64,000 nucleotides of DNA from NCBI GenBank assembly GCA_023957335.1, contig JAMLHC010000003.1, forward strand, positions 310,001-374,000. Direction: 5' to 3'. How positions within the stretch are numbered: the stretch's first letter is position 1; each line of letters opens with the position of its first letter. Shown here piece after piece: positions 27,469 to 36,958 of the stretch. Under the pieces are notes generated by a model. That model was not told the DNA's origin. It saw nothing but the letters and a program-made list of their open reading frames with translations, and searched no databases. This DNA comes from Bacteroidota bacterium (GTDB lineage: Bacteria; Bacteroidota; Bacteroidia; NS11-12g; UBA955). Both the position numbers and the translations under genes were made by a program.

Positions 27469-29514
27469 TTAATAGCCTCCCTCCCACTTTCTGACAAACC
27501 ATTCCAAGCTGAAGAAGAACGCTATCAACATAAGTATATACTCGACCTTGATTAATTCTTCAATCTTAGTTTTGGTTTTAATAAGAGGTTTGATACGGGC
27601 ATCATGGCGTATGGCTTTTTCCAATTCATCAAATTGATTTTTGTAAAAAAACTTGCTTTCTGTGGCTGCTGCCCACTCCTGTAATAAACTGAAATCCGCT
27701 TTGAGTCGCGTAAGTTCTACTTGTACAGGCTTGATTAAGAACCCTCCTTTGATTTTTTCAAATTCAGGTCTGTTATTTACTTCTGCTTTAAAAGTGTAAT
27801 AGCCGGACAGAAAATTTCCCGCATCCAATTCATAACCGGTTCCAACATTACTCATCCTGAAATTAAACTCTTTCCCTTGTTCATTGGTCAGCGTAACAGA
27901 GATTTCTGCATCTGATATGGGTTCATAATTTTGGTCAAAAAGCTCCCCTTGCAAACGCACAGATTCGTCTTCCTCAAACTCGTTTTTGACCGGATATACT
28001 CTAAACCTGCGTTTGTCTTCTTTAACCACCAGATTGCGTGCAATTTTGTTTACCAATTCATCAAACAATTCAGGACTATTATTGCGTGCAAAGTCTCCTA
28101 TTCGCCATCTCCACATACCTTCACCAAAAGTCCATCCTATTTTGACTCCGTCACTTTCTGAGAAAGCTATCAGTGGAAATTCGGTCCTGATTTTATTAAG
28201 TGTTTGATAACCCAAAATTTCAAATTGACTACGGGTAATATATTGTCCGAAGGGCGAAGTCAAGGGTGCCCATTCTGAACTTTGCTCTATAAGTTTGGCA
28301 GAAAAAGAAAATGCTTTAAATTGTGGGTTGAGGCTGAATTGTGCATCTGACCATGAGTCGCCCCTACGTTGGATTTTAATTTCAGGCAACACTCCTGACA
28401 GTTGGTCAATCGGGCTTTGACCACCCAGAATAGTCCAAAACGCAATTTTCTTTTTGCGGATTTCATTCATTAACCGAGCATCTTTGCTGCTGATACCCGG
28501 AAATTGATGTCCAATAATGAGGCTTACATCTTTGAAATCAGACTCTTCTGTATTCTGTGCGGATTTGATAACAACTTCAAAGTTCTTGTTTTCTGACAAA
28601 GCGCTTGCAATGGCGTTCACATCAGGATGAGGCGATTGATACATGAGAAGAATTTTCTCTCTGCCATCTATTACTTCTACATAAAAATCTTTTTGGTTAT
28701 TGGTTAAAGTTTGTTCCCCATCCAATGCGCTGACACTAATTGAATACCGCTGATAACCAACTTTGCTTGCATCGGTAACAAATTCAACCGTCTTGTAATC
28801 GTTAGCAGAACTAAAGGTCAGATTTTGAGAACCTAAGTCCTTGCCCCCCTGCTTCAGGCGCACTACCACCGATTTACCTTCAAATCCAAAGGACTGAATA
28901 TGTGCCAAAATGTTGAATGAATTATTGAGAAATACCAAGTTGTTATGATTAATTTCCTTAACGAGCACATCTCTCTTTTGGGTTGTATCACCCAAGCCCA
29001 TTGTAAAAACTGCAATATCGGCTCCTAAAGGCTCATATAGAGGGTTATTGCCGGTATTCATAATACCGTCTGAAGCAATAATGATGGCACCAATATTTTG
29101 CCTTTTCATTACAGATTTAGTATAGTTTGAAGGCGCATCCAGCCTTGTTTTCTTACCCTCAAATCCTGAAAAACTGTCATTGACATCGCTTGCAAAATAG
29201 AATTTGCGCACATCAAAATCTCCGGAAAGTTTGTCTGCCAATTGAGTCCAGTTTTTATAAAACTGCATAGCACCCACAGAATCACTCGCTTTCATACTTT
29301 GTGAATCATCGAGATAAAATACAAGTATGGGTTTTTCTGTTTCATGACTCAAAAACTTCAAAATAGGCGATAACAATAAAAGTAAAATAAAAAAAAGTCC
29401 GGCAAATCTGCACACACGTTTGACCCAGAATAGGGATTTGTCAGTAAGTGTATTTCCTTTGGGATTGGGATAAAGCCACCAAGCTGCAACACCCGCAATA
29501 ACAAGCATTGCCAC
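27469..29514 (-). CDS. Membrane protein with von Willebrand factor A-like domain
   Basis: A 681-residue inner-membrane protein. After membrane segments at both sides of a short loop (MAMLVIAGVAAWWLYP; GLFFILLLLLSPILKFL) comes a VWA/MIDAS-type site, YLDDSQSM (Asp69-x-Ser71-x-Ser73), an Ig-like region and a glutamine-amidotransferase-like segment; a final membrane helix (ILMLIAFFFSLEWFV) precedes the C-terminus. It resembles Bacteroidota BatA-like proteins. The frame is open about 20 codons upstream without ATG, GTG or TTG; a TACTTTTG box lies just ahead of the codons for IELYLQYSKWW, so the real start could be an unusual ATC near 29556. Confidence 0.72.
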   Translation of the reverse strand: MAMLVIAGVAAWWLYPNPKGNTLTDKSLFWVKRVCRFAGLFFILLLLLSPILKFLSHETEKPILVFYLDDSQSMKASDSVGAMQFYKNWTQLADKLSGDFDVRKFYFASDVNDSFSGFEGKKTRLDAPSNYTKSVMKRQNIGAIIIASDGIMNTGNNPLYEPLGADIAVFTMGLGDTTQKRDVLVKEINHNNLVFLNNSFNILAHIQSFGFEGKSVVVRLKQGGKDLGSQNLTFSSANDYKTVEFVTDASKVGYQRYSISVSALDGEQTLTNNQKDFYVEVIDGREKILLMYQSPHPDVNAIASALSENKNFEVVIKSAQNTEESDFKDVSLIIGHQFPGISSKDARLMNEIRKKKIAFWTILGGQSPIDQLSGVLPEIKIQRRGDSWSDAQFSLNPQFKAFSFSAKLIEQSSEWAPLTSPFGQYITRSQFEILGYQTLNKIRTEFPLIAFSESDGVKIGWTFGEGMWRWRIGDFARNNSPELFDELVNKIARNLVVKEDKRRFRVYPVKNEFEEDESVRLQGELFDQNYEPISDAEISVTLTNEQGKEFNFRMSNVGTGYELDAGNFLSGYYTFKAEVNNRPEFEKIKGGFLIKPVQVELTRLKADFSLLQEWAAATESKFFYKNQFDELEKAIRHDARIKPLIKTKTKIEELIKVEYILMLIAFFFSLEWFVRKWEGGY

Positions 29515-29611
29515 TATCCACCACTTACTGTATTGAAGATAAAGTTCGATACGGCAAAAGTAAGTGAATGGAAGAATAAAAAGATAGTCGTATCAGCCTT
29601 AGACTATCGGT

Positions 29612-30385
29612 TTAATTATCTGTATATTTCCCATTTTTGGGCTGTAACTCTCCCGTCAGCAAAAGAATTCCATCAATCAACCATCCAATCCCACACAAAG
29701 CACCGGTTAACAAATATAAAATTCCTATACCGTAATGACCTAAGTAAAATCTATGCGCACCAAGCGTTCCTGCTAAAAGCCATAGAAGGACTGTTATGAT
29801 AAAACTCCTATCATTTTGATTATCGCTTCCATCTTTTTTTCCGAAAGAAACATAACGGTCTCCTCCTATGATTGTACTTGTCCCATTAGGATAATTAATT
29901 CTGACAATGGTAGATTTCTGTTTTGAAAAAATAGGACCATTGGGTTTGTCGCACTCTCTAAATTTAACCTCTTTGTCAGTAACCTCAAGTACAATTGCAT
30001 TTATTTGTTCTCCATTTTTGAAAATAATCACATCACAACTATCCGGATTAGAAACGGGCTGTGCCAATGGAGTGGAAGCTTGTATTAATTGATTTGGATT
30101 TAAAGAAGCATTGCCGGCATATAGTATAGGCTGTTGGCTCATTTGATTGCTGGGTAATGCTGTCGGCAATTTTGGTGTAATATTCAAAATTATTCTTTTT
30201 TGAATATTGGGTTTTAGTTCATGTTGAGCGTATGACGTGCGATTTCCGCTAAAAACATTATCAATGTGATAGCCTCTGTTATATACTCTTTTGTCAATAC
30301 TGCATGAATTGAAGAGAAGAGTAATAAAGAGAACCCCAATGGCAAGACTGCTGATAGACTTAGTTTTGTAGGAATAATATTTCAT
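29612..30385 (-). CDS. TM2-domain putative lipoprotein
   Basis: A 257-residue protein. The N-terminus (SSLAIGVLFITLLFNSCS) is a lipoprotein signal with Cys28 in FNSCS. A linker of about 70 residues is followed by a small beta domain (DVIIFKNGEQINAIVLEVTDKEVKFRECD) that in related proteins senses or modulates, then a C-terminal TM2 domain (LLWLLAGTLGAHRFYLGHYGIGILYLL...GIGWLIDGILLL). Having both a lipobox and a TM2 hairpin is uncommon. Function unknown. It lies 98 nt upstream of the VWA gene on the same strand. Confidence 0.72.
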   Translation of the reverse strand: MKYYSYKTKSISSLAIGVLFITLLFNSCSIDKRVYNRGYHIDNVFSGNRTSYAQHELKPNIQKRIILNITPKLPTALPSNQMSQQPILYAGNASLNPNQLIQASTPLAQPVSNPDSCDVIIFKNGEQINAIVLEVTDKEVKFRECDKPNGPIFSKQKSTIVRINYPNGTSTIIGGDRYVSFGKKDGSDNQNDRSFIITVLLWLLAGTLGAHRFYLGHYGIGILYLLTGALCGIGWLIDGILLLTGELQPKNGKYTDN

Positions 30386-30475
30386 ATTTTACTATTTATT
30401 AAAAACAAGACAAATGTACCGATTTGCTTTATATCAAAGTCAAAATCTATTAAAATATTGTTCGGGGTTCCACCC

Positions 30476-30483
30476 TACTTTTG
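30476..30483 (+). promoter_or_regulatory. Bacteroidota-type -7 box upstream of the MFS gene
   Basis: TACTTTTG fits TAnnTTTG and lies 10 nt before the ATG at 30494, giving a very short leader. A TATTG about 16 nt upstream may serve as the -33 element. Confidence 0.4.
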
Positions 30484-30493
30484 CAGGGGCAAA

Positions 30494-31711
30494 ATGAATT
30501 CGCAACCGGCAAACAAGGAACATTCACAAAAAGTAGCACAGACAACAGCTTTCGGAATCATCATGAGTGTGAGTTTTGCTCATCTTCTCAATGACTCCAT
30601 CCAGTCACTGATTCCCTCTATTTACCCACTTCTCAAAGGTTCATTTAATCTGAGTTTTACCCAAATCGGATTAATCACTTTTACTTTTCAGGTAACTGCC
30701 AGTTTACTACAACCTTTGGTTGGGGCATATACAGACAAACATCCCAAACCCTTTTCACTCGCTGCCGGCATGAGTATCACACTTTTGGGGCTTATTTTGA
30801 TATCTTTTGCCAATAGTTTTGCTTTAATATTGATGGCGGTTGCACTCATCGGAACAGGTTCTTCAATCTTTCATCCTGAATCTTCCAAGATAGCTTATAT
30901 GGCTTCGGGTGGTAGACGCGGTTGGGCACAATCAATTTTTCAAGTAGGCGGAAATACCGGTTCTGCCATAGGTCCTTTGCTTGCTGCTGTCATAGTGGTA
31001 GAGTATGGCAGAAGTCATGCGGTTTATTTTGGCATTCTTGCTCTCATCGCAATATTTGTTTTGCTTCATGTGGGTAAATGGGCTAAAATTCAATACGAAA
31101 ACCGAATTCGAGCTCATAAAAAGGTTGACTTTGCTGAACACCATCCCCATTTGACCAAGAAGAAGGTATATCAAAGTATTACAATCCTGCTTATTCTGAT
31201 ATTCTCAAAATACATTTATACAGCCAGTATCAGCAGTTACTATACATTTTTCTTGATTGAAAAATTCCATGTAAGCATTCAACATTCGCAGTTGTTTCTA
31301 TTTGCATATTTACTTGCTTCTGCAGTGGGAACCTATCTTGGAGGTCCATTAGGTGACAGATACGGAAGAAAATACGTAATCTGGTTTTCTATATTGGGAG
31401 CTGCACCGTTTGCCTTGATGCTGCCTTATGTAAATTTGTTTTGGACATGTGCACTCAGCATTGTCATAGGGCTTGTACTCTCGTCTGCCTTTCCTGCTAT
31501 TATTGTTTATGCTCAAGAATTATTGCCGGGGAAAATTGGCATGGTGTCAGGTTTGTTTTATGGGTTTGCTTTCGGAATAGGCGGAGTTGCATCTGCTTTT
31601 CTCGGGTTGCTGGCTGATTATAAAGACATTTATTTTGTGTATCACTTGTGCTCTTTTATGCTATTGATGGGATTGGTAACATGGTGGTTACCCAATTTGA
31701 GGAAAAATTAA
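30494..31711 (+). CDS. MFS exporter, fosmidomycin-resistance (Fsr) type
   Basis: A 405-residue, 12-helix major facilitator. HLLNDSIQSLIPSIYPLLK in helix 1, the helix 2-3 loop GAYTDKHPKP, SSIFHPESSKIAY and the QVGGNTGSAIGPLLAA segment are characteristic of Fsr/YfnC-like drug efflux proteins; GGPLGDRYGRK is the second-half MFS loop. ATG at 30494 is chosen because it follows the -7 box; an earlier start at 30458 would overlap the promoter. It probably exports small antibiotics or metabolites. Confidence 0.85.
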   Translation: MNSQPANKEHSQKVAQTTAFGIIMSVSFAHLLNDSIQSLIPSIYPLLKGSFNLSFTQIGLITFTFQVTASLLQPLVGAYTDKHPKPFSLAAGMSITLLGLILISFANSFALILMAVALIGTGSSIFHPESSKIAYMASGGRRGWAQSIFQVGGNTGSAIGPLLAAVIVVEYGRSHAVYFGILALIAIFVLLHVGKWAKIQYENRIRAHKKVDFAEHHPHLTKKKVYQSITILLILIFSKYIYTASISSYYTFFLIEKFHVSIQHSQLFLFAYLLASAVGTYLGGPLGDRYGRKYVIWFSILGAAPFALMLPYVNLFWTCALSIVIGLVLSSAFPAIIVYAQELLPGKIGMVSGLFYGFAFGIGGVASAFLGLLADYKDIYFVYHLCSFMLLMGLVTWWLPNLRKN

Positions 31712-31813
31712 GTGCTTATTTTGATAGAAACTTTATCATTCTTCAAGACATTACTTAATTAATAAGTCTGTCAAATTTTTTAAAAAGCTCTAAATGATAT
31801 AGCCTTACCGCTT

Positions 31814-33133
31814 CTATTTATGCAGTTTATAAAGACGCGTAGGTCTGAATTTGTTTTCTATACTAATCTCTTTTTGCACATTTCCTTGCTTGTCAATTGA
31901 ATAAAAACCATTGAAGTTTCCTTTTATAAAATTAGGGACTGCAATAAATAGCTTGTCATCAATAATACTAAACACGTTCATTCGCGATGATGTGTTGGAT
32001 GAAGGAATAGCAAGTTTTTTGGGAGAGTTTGGATATTTTGGATCAAACTCATAGTAGCTTAAGCTGGTAATATCCGGTGCGTCTTCTGTGAAAGTGTAAG
32101 TACCGTCAGACACATGCAGGTAAATTTTATTATTAAATACAATCATGGATTGGGCTATATGCTCCACACCAAAAAGCTGCTCAATGTCTATCTCCCACGC
32201 AGAATCTATTTCTGTTTCTCCTGTCTTTATTCTAAATACCTTGGAAGGTCTGTGTTTGTTAAATTGGTTCCAACCCCATGAACACAAATACATTGAACCG
32301 TCTTCAGCTACCGATGTTGCTTTGTTTTCAGACACAAAAAATCCGACTGTAATTGCTTTATCTGTTTGAATGATTTTTTCTACTTCTTGGGTTTGAATGT
32401 CAATCACTGCAATGTATAGATTGTTCTCACTTTCTGCAATCAAATTGAAGCTGGCTGCTTCCAAAAAAACAATACTTGCATACAGTTTACCTTGCTTTGA
32501 TTCTAAAACTTGAGTCCCAATCCTAATAAGATTGTTGTTTGCATCGTCCACCCATTTTGCATTGGGTCTGAGAGCAGCTATATGAGGTTTTAAATCAATT
32601 TTCCCTTTTATAACCATTGTAGTCGGATCAAAAATTCTGAGTTCTTGCGCCCCATTTCCTTCATCATAAAAATATCCGAGATGCTCATTTACAATGCAAA
32701 GTAACCTTGATGGGAAAAGGTTGTTTTTGGAGATATGTAATTCTTTGTCAATATAAAGCCTGTCTTTAGTGTCTTGCGTAAGTCGGAACAATCCGGGAGT
32801 AGATGAATATCCGTTTTTATCCTTAGCAAGTGAAAATATATATTGGTTGAAAGTATGGAAACCCGAGGAAGTAGAAGGGTTGGCATTAGTAAAAATAGTG
32901 TTCTCGTTTATCAGGTCATAAGTATGACCGGTATTAATGTTGGCAGGATGAAAAGAGAAAAAAGTAGTGATATCTACATTTGATGCATCCTCTGTTGCCA
33001 AGACATAATTGTTATAGCTGAAATCAGATTTTGGTATGGATACAGCTTTGTCCATGTTTTCTACTTTGCATGAGATAAGCAAAGTTGCTGAGATAAGTAT
33101 GAGTGCTACTATTAGCTTATGTTGTCTTTTCAT
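31814..33133 (-). CDS. DUF4374 lipoprotein (probable siderophore-binding surface protein)
   Basis: A 439-residue lipoprotein (MKRQHKLIVALILISATLLISC, lipobox Cys22). Repeated beta-strand blades with GLFRLTQDTKDRLYI, AVIDIQTQEVEKIIQTD and SMYLCSWGWNQFNKHRPSKVFRI fit the DUF4374 beta-propeller family. Its ATG overlaps the TonB-receptor stop (TAATG), so the two are translationally coupled. From memory, the Bacteroides XusB siderophore-binding lipoprotein belongs to this family; a similar ligand-capturing role is inferred here. The usual PepSY reductase gene is not beside it. Confidence 0.78.
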   Translation of the reverse strand: MKRQHKLIVALILISATLLISCKVENMDKAVSIPKSDFSYNNYVLATEDASNVDITTFFSFHPANINTGHTYDLINENTIFTNANPSTSSGFHTFNQYIFSLAKDKNGYSSTPGLFRLTQDTKDRLYIDKELHISKNNLFPSRLLCIVNEHLGYFYDEGNGAQELRIFDPTTMVIKGKIDLKPHIAALRPNAKWVDDANNNLIRIGTQVLESKQGKLYASIVFLEAASFNLIAESENNLYIAVIDIQTQEVEKIIQTDKAITVGFFVSENKATSVAEDGSMYLCSWGWNQFNKHRPSKVFRIKTGETEIDSAWEIDIEQLFGVEHIAQSMIVFNNKIYLHVSDGTYTFTEDAPDITSLSYYEFDPKYPNSPKKLAIPSSNTSSRMNVFSIIDDKLFIAVPNFIKGNFNGFYSIDKQGNVQKEISIENKFRPTRLYKLHK

Positions 33134-35559
33134 TAAAATTCAAAACTAATTTTTCCCATGATGCTTCTGCCTGCGCTCTGCATTTTAAAATCATTGTATA
33201 TAGGGGTGTTAAACAGATTGTTAAGTTCGGAGGATACGCTAAGTTTTTTATTATTAGTCAAGTCAAAAGTCCAAACAAACCCTACGGAGTGAACTTGCTG
33301 GATAGGAATAACCCTTTCGGTATAAATTTTACTTTTGCCAAATAATCCAAGAAATCCTTCAGGCTCGTATTGTTTCTCAATAAAATCAAGGTAAAATTGA
33401 TGTACATACGTATAACTCCAATAGAATCCCAACTTATCTTTTGTGGTAAAAAGTGAGTCTATGCGATAGGATAGTTGAACATTCCCGAAATAGAAAGGCA
33501 TATTGTTTACTCGTGCATTCATAAAGTGCGTATTATTGGAATTGAAATTGTCGGTAAACCCTTTGAGTCTAAAGTCATTATAGGTTAAATTTCCAGTAAT
33601 GTTTAAATTTTCCCATATCTTGACAGAACTTTCTATCTCAATTCCATAGCCTTTCACCTTGTCCAAATTTAGAAATTTAGATTGAAATTGTGTGATTTCT
33701 TGCAGGCGAATAAGGTCTGTAACACTTCGGTAGTATGTGCTTATCTCTACATTTACTGTTTTATCATAAGAGAATTTAGTTCCAAAATTAAGATTCAAAC
33801 TCTTTTCGGGACGTAGAAAGGGGTTTGATAAAATAAAAACATTGTCACCAAATATTTCCATTTGATCGGGCAGTCTATATGTGTTTTCAGCAGAGGCGCG
33901 TATGAGCCATTGAGTATTTATTTGATATTTGAAAGATTGTGCATAGCTGATTCCGGAGTTGACAATTGATTGCTTATTTTGATTGTCTTTAATATTTCCA
34001 TGAGTAAGAGAGTGCAAGGCTTTTATCTGTGTTAGACCTTCTATGATTTGATTTTTCTTGCGAATTATATTGTATTGATATCCTAATCCTGCAATGAATC
34101 TATTGTAGTCGATACGAGTCTTAATTTGATAAGCAGTAAGATCGTCCGATGTTCTAATCAAGTACATGTTTACTACATTTAAGATGATTTTATGATTTTC
34201 ATTTATTTTAAAGGAACTCACTCCTCTGTAGGTCAAATTCTTAACATCTGAGTCAATAATTTGTTTCTTGAGCTTAGAAAAATCTATTCCTGTTTCAGAG
34301 CCTGATACAGTTGTATGTTTGTTGCCAAGCCAGTCGTAATAAGTATTTTTGAGAGAATCTATCAATTGAAAATTTATCTTACTGTAAACTAAAAATTGAG
34401 ACAGTTGAATTTTGTCGTTTAGGAGTCTTTTTTCAAATTTTATGGATGGAACTAATCTTGCAAACTCTCTTCTAAACGTATTCCCATAGGCTAATGCCCT
34501 TGAAGCAAAATCATTTTGAATATCTCTTGTCAAGTAATAGCTGTTTACCTTGAAAGTAAACAAGTCTGCCCACTTTCGTCCCATTAAATTGATAAAGATA
34601 TCTCCTGAATATTGTTGGTAGGAATTGTTAAAGAGTTTTGCCGTGATGTATCGTGTTTGCCCTGTAGCGTAGTCCACTATAGGCAGTTTGTCCACTCTGA
34701 AATTATTGGTTGCATACGTTGAGAAAAGATTTCCTCCAAACGCAAATTTGTCTGACAATTTCATGTAAGAACTGAAAGACAATCTGTGTGTATTAAATGA
34801 GCCTGCTTCATAGGTTGCAATATGTTTGGTAGTGGAAGGCTTAAGGGTAACAATGTTTATAACGGCACCGAGTGCGTCAATCCCAATTTCTGTAGGCATA
34901 ACACCTTTGTACACTTCAATTCTTTCTGCCATATTAGAGCTAATCTTACTCAATCCAACACTGGAGCCCAAATAATCTACAGGAATCCCATCTATTAAGA
35001 ATTTTACAGATTTTCCGGTAAAACCACCCACCACAATCTCGGTCTTGTCACCTAAACCCCCACTGTTTCTGACCCTTATGCCCGATGAACGGTTCATTAT
35101 ATTCTCTATTGATTCGGAGGACTTTGACTTTTCATTTAAATCGATAACATCAATTTTGATGGAGTGATTTTCTAATGACTTATTGTCTTTTTGACCTTTA
35201 ATATTGATGTCATTTAATGAAATAGGAAGCATTTCAATGCGAGTATTTACATTCTTGTTGTTGATTGACACCTTTACGATTGGCGAAGTAATTCCGAAAT
35301 AAGACGATAATAGAAAGTAGTCTCCTTTTGCTAACTTTTCAAAACAAAATTCACCTCTTTTATTTGTAAAAATAGAGTCGTTCGTATTAACAATTACCAC
35401 CTTTACACTATCCTGAATCTTCCCTTCAAGCAATACAGTCCCGCAAAGCGAATATTGACTATATGCAGGCGTAAGGATAATCCCAAAACAGAATAGAAGT
35501 ACAAAATACCTCAAAATTAAACACTTTGTAAAAAGATGTAAAAGAATTCTATAAGTCAA
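33133..35559 (-). CDS. TonB-dependent receptor with carboxypeptidase-like N-domain
   Basis: An 808-residue outer-membrane receptor with signal peptide (FVLLFCFGIILTPAYSQ), a carboxypeptidase-regulatory-like beta domain (about 35-110, TNKRGEFCFEKLAKGDYFLL), a plug (ESIENIMNRSSGIRVRNSGG; IEVYKGVMPTEIGIDALGAVINIV) and a barrel ending GRSIMGKISFEF. It is the middle gene of a minus-strand operon: lipoprotein, receptor, DUF4374 protein. The context suggests uptake of a chelated metal such as a siderophore. No Fur-box was confirmed. Confidence 0.88.
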   Translation of the reverse strand: MTYRILLHLFTKCLILRYFVLLFCFGIILTPAYSQYSLCGTVLLEGKIQDSVKVVIVNTNDSIFTNKRGEFCFEKLAKGDYFLLSSYFGITSPIVKVSINNKNVNTRIEMLPISLNDINIKGQKDNKSLENHSIKIDVIDLNEKSKSSESIENIMNRSSGIRVRNSGGLGDKTEIVVGGFTGKSVKFLIDGIPVDYLGSSVGLSKISSNMAERIEVYKGVMPTEIGIDALGAVINIVTLKPSTTKHIATYEAGSFNTHRLSFSSYMKLSDKFAFGGNLFSTYATNNFRVDKLPIVDYATGQTRYITAKLFNNSYQQYSGDIFINLMGRKWADLFTFKVNSYYLTRDIQNDFASRALAYGNTFRREFARLVPSIKFEKRLLNDKIQLSQFLVYSKINFQLIDSLKNTYYDWLGNKHTTVSGSETGIDFSKLKKQIIDSDVKNLTYRGVSSFKINENHKIILNVVNMYLIRTSDDLTAYQIKTRIDYNRFIAGLGYQYNIIRKKNQIIEGLTQIKALHSLTHGNIKDNQNKQSIVNSGISYAQSFKYQINTQWLIRASAENTYRLPDQMEIFGDNVFILSNPFLRPEKSLNLNFGTKFSYDKTVNVEISTYYRSVTDLIRLQEITQFQSKFLNLDKVKGYGIEIESSVKIWENLNITGNLTYNDFRLKGFTDNFNSNNTHFMNARVNNMPFYFGNVQLSYRIDSLFTTKDKLGFYWSYTYVHQFYLDFIEKQYEPEGFLGLFGKSKIYTERVIPIQQVHSVGFVWTFDLTNNKKLSVSSELNNLFNTPIYNDFKMQSAGRSIMGKISFEF

Positions 35560-35580
35560 TAAAACAAGCTGTATGAGGGG

Positions 35581-36636
35581 TTATTGCATTATCACATAAT
35601 CACTTTTGTTGATTCCTTCATCAATACTTTCGCATTTGATAAAATTTCTTATCGCACCGGACTTGCTTTCTTTGAGAGTTAGCTTACCTTGTTCCAAATC
35701 AATATTGGTAACTTGCCATGAAATTATTTTTTCAGGAACTCCATTAGAACCTCCATGCTTGGTCTTAATAATTTTTTTGTTCAATTGGTCTTGATTAAAC
35801 TCCATTGGAACAGAGATTTCTGAGGATACCAAGGTTCTATATAAAAGTTTGTTGTCGCTATTTAATTGAAAGGCGATAAGCTTTGAATACTCCAATGACT
35901 CATCGGGATTGGGATTTGCTCCGGGGTCATAAACATTGCTACCCGGTTCTAATTTCCATGACAACCCTAAAATTTGTTCTTCTAATGTTTGGAGCAATGT
36001 AAAAGGCGTGTTGTCAATTAACACCCTAACTTTCTTGTTTGATAATTCACGTTTGAGGGTAATTATTACCGGTGTGTTAATCATATTGGTAAACTCTCCT
36101 CCCGATAATCTCGTTTTAACCTCTGCCTTAAAAATGAGGGTGTTGTTATTATCACTGAGTACAATATCTGAAATGTTTAAAATAGAAAAATTATAAGGTG
36201 GCATTGAAGGGTTGATTTGCATGATTTCAAACCCTTTGCTATAATTGGTATAGTTCCAATACCAGTTGTCCTTATCATCATTTTGATTATATCCACCAAC
36301 GTTTATAAATAGAAATTTGCTACCTATACCATTGTCATACTTCTTTTCCATAAAATCAAATCCAATCATATCTGCAAACATTGCCGGGGCATAACCGAAA
36401 TAGTTAGCAAATGAGAATTCTACATCCTTTTTCCATTTTAATTCTTTATCCGGAAATTGAATCTCATCAAATTGCCATTGTCCTTCTATTTTCAAGGAGT
36501 CCGATTGTTTAATATCCGGTTTTTGTTCTTCTTTGTCTTCTTTTTTACATGAAGAAATTAAAAACAGACTCATTGTGAAAAGAATAAAAAAGCCGGACGT
36601 CTGTTTCAAAATGGAGTAGATAGGGCGGGTATTCAT
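35581..36636 (-). CDS. Lipoprotein of unknown family heading the receptor operon
   Basis: A 351-residue lipoprotein (hydrophobic SGFFILFTMSLFLISSC before KKEDKEEQK). The body shows beta-strand-rich segments (SLKIEGQWQFDEIQFPDKEL; NNTLIFKAEVKTRL; GKLTLKESKSGAIRNFIKC) and a Pro/Asn-rich loop (GSNVYDPGANPNPDES). It lies 21 nt before the TonB receptor gene and is first in the operon, so it probably assists binding or delivery of the same ligand. No family is recognised with certainty. Confidence 0.68.
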   Translation of the reverse strand: MNTRPIYSILKQTSGFFILFTMSLFLISSCKKEDKEEQKPDIKQSDSLKIEGQWQFDEIQFPDKELKWKKDVEFSFANYFGYAPAMFADMIGFDFMEKKYDNGIGSKFLFINVGGYNQNDDKDNWYWNYTNYSKGFEIMQINPSMPPYNFSILNISDIVLSDNNNTLIFKAEVKTRLSGGEFTNMINTPVIITLKRELSNKKVRVLIDNTPFTLLQTLEEQILGLSWKLEPGSNVYDPGANPNPDESLEYSKLIAFQLNSDNKLLYRTLVSSEISVPMEFNQDQLNKKIIKTKHGGSNGVPEKIISWQVTNIDLEQGKLTLKESKSGAIRNFIKCESIDEGINKSDYVIMQ

Positions 36637-36837
36637 TATTAATAATCTTTCTTTTGAGTAATTTAAGAGTTGAATTTTAAGCGTTATTGCATTTCACTGC
36701 AAAGCTATAAATAACAAATAATCATAGGAATTACAACAAAAGAGTTTGTGTAAAAATGACACTTCAATGACAATGTAAGTGTGAGGTATTGAAAACTATA
36801 TAAAGCCAGATTCTGAGAATTACAGATTGATAAAATA

Positions 36838-36868
36838 AAAAAGGTCATCTATTGCGATGACCTTTTTT
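36838..36868. terminator. Bidirectional hairpin terminator
   Basis: AAAAAGGTCATC (36838-36849) pairs with GATGACCTTTTTT (36856-36868), with an A-tract on one side and a T-tract on the other. It lies between the receptor-operon promoter region (36637-36837, no gene seen) and the IS1-family element. Confidence 0.6.
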
Positions 36869-36958
36869 ATTAGTAGCCCGAATGAACGCATTATCGAACT
36901 CTATGATGCTGATTTTTAGTCAAAATAGATAAATAAAATAGGAGAGGGTTTAGTTTAC

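Noticed and set aside
36637..36837. Gene in the region before the receptor operon
   Set aside because: No open frame with family support; the segment is AT-rich and fits a promoter region.
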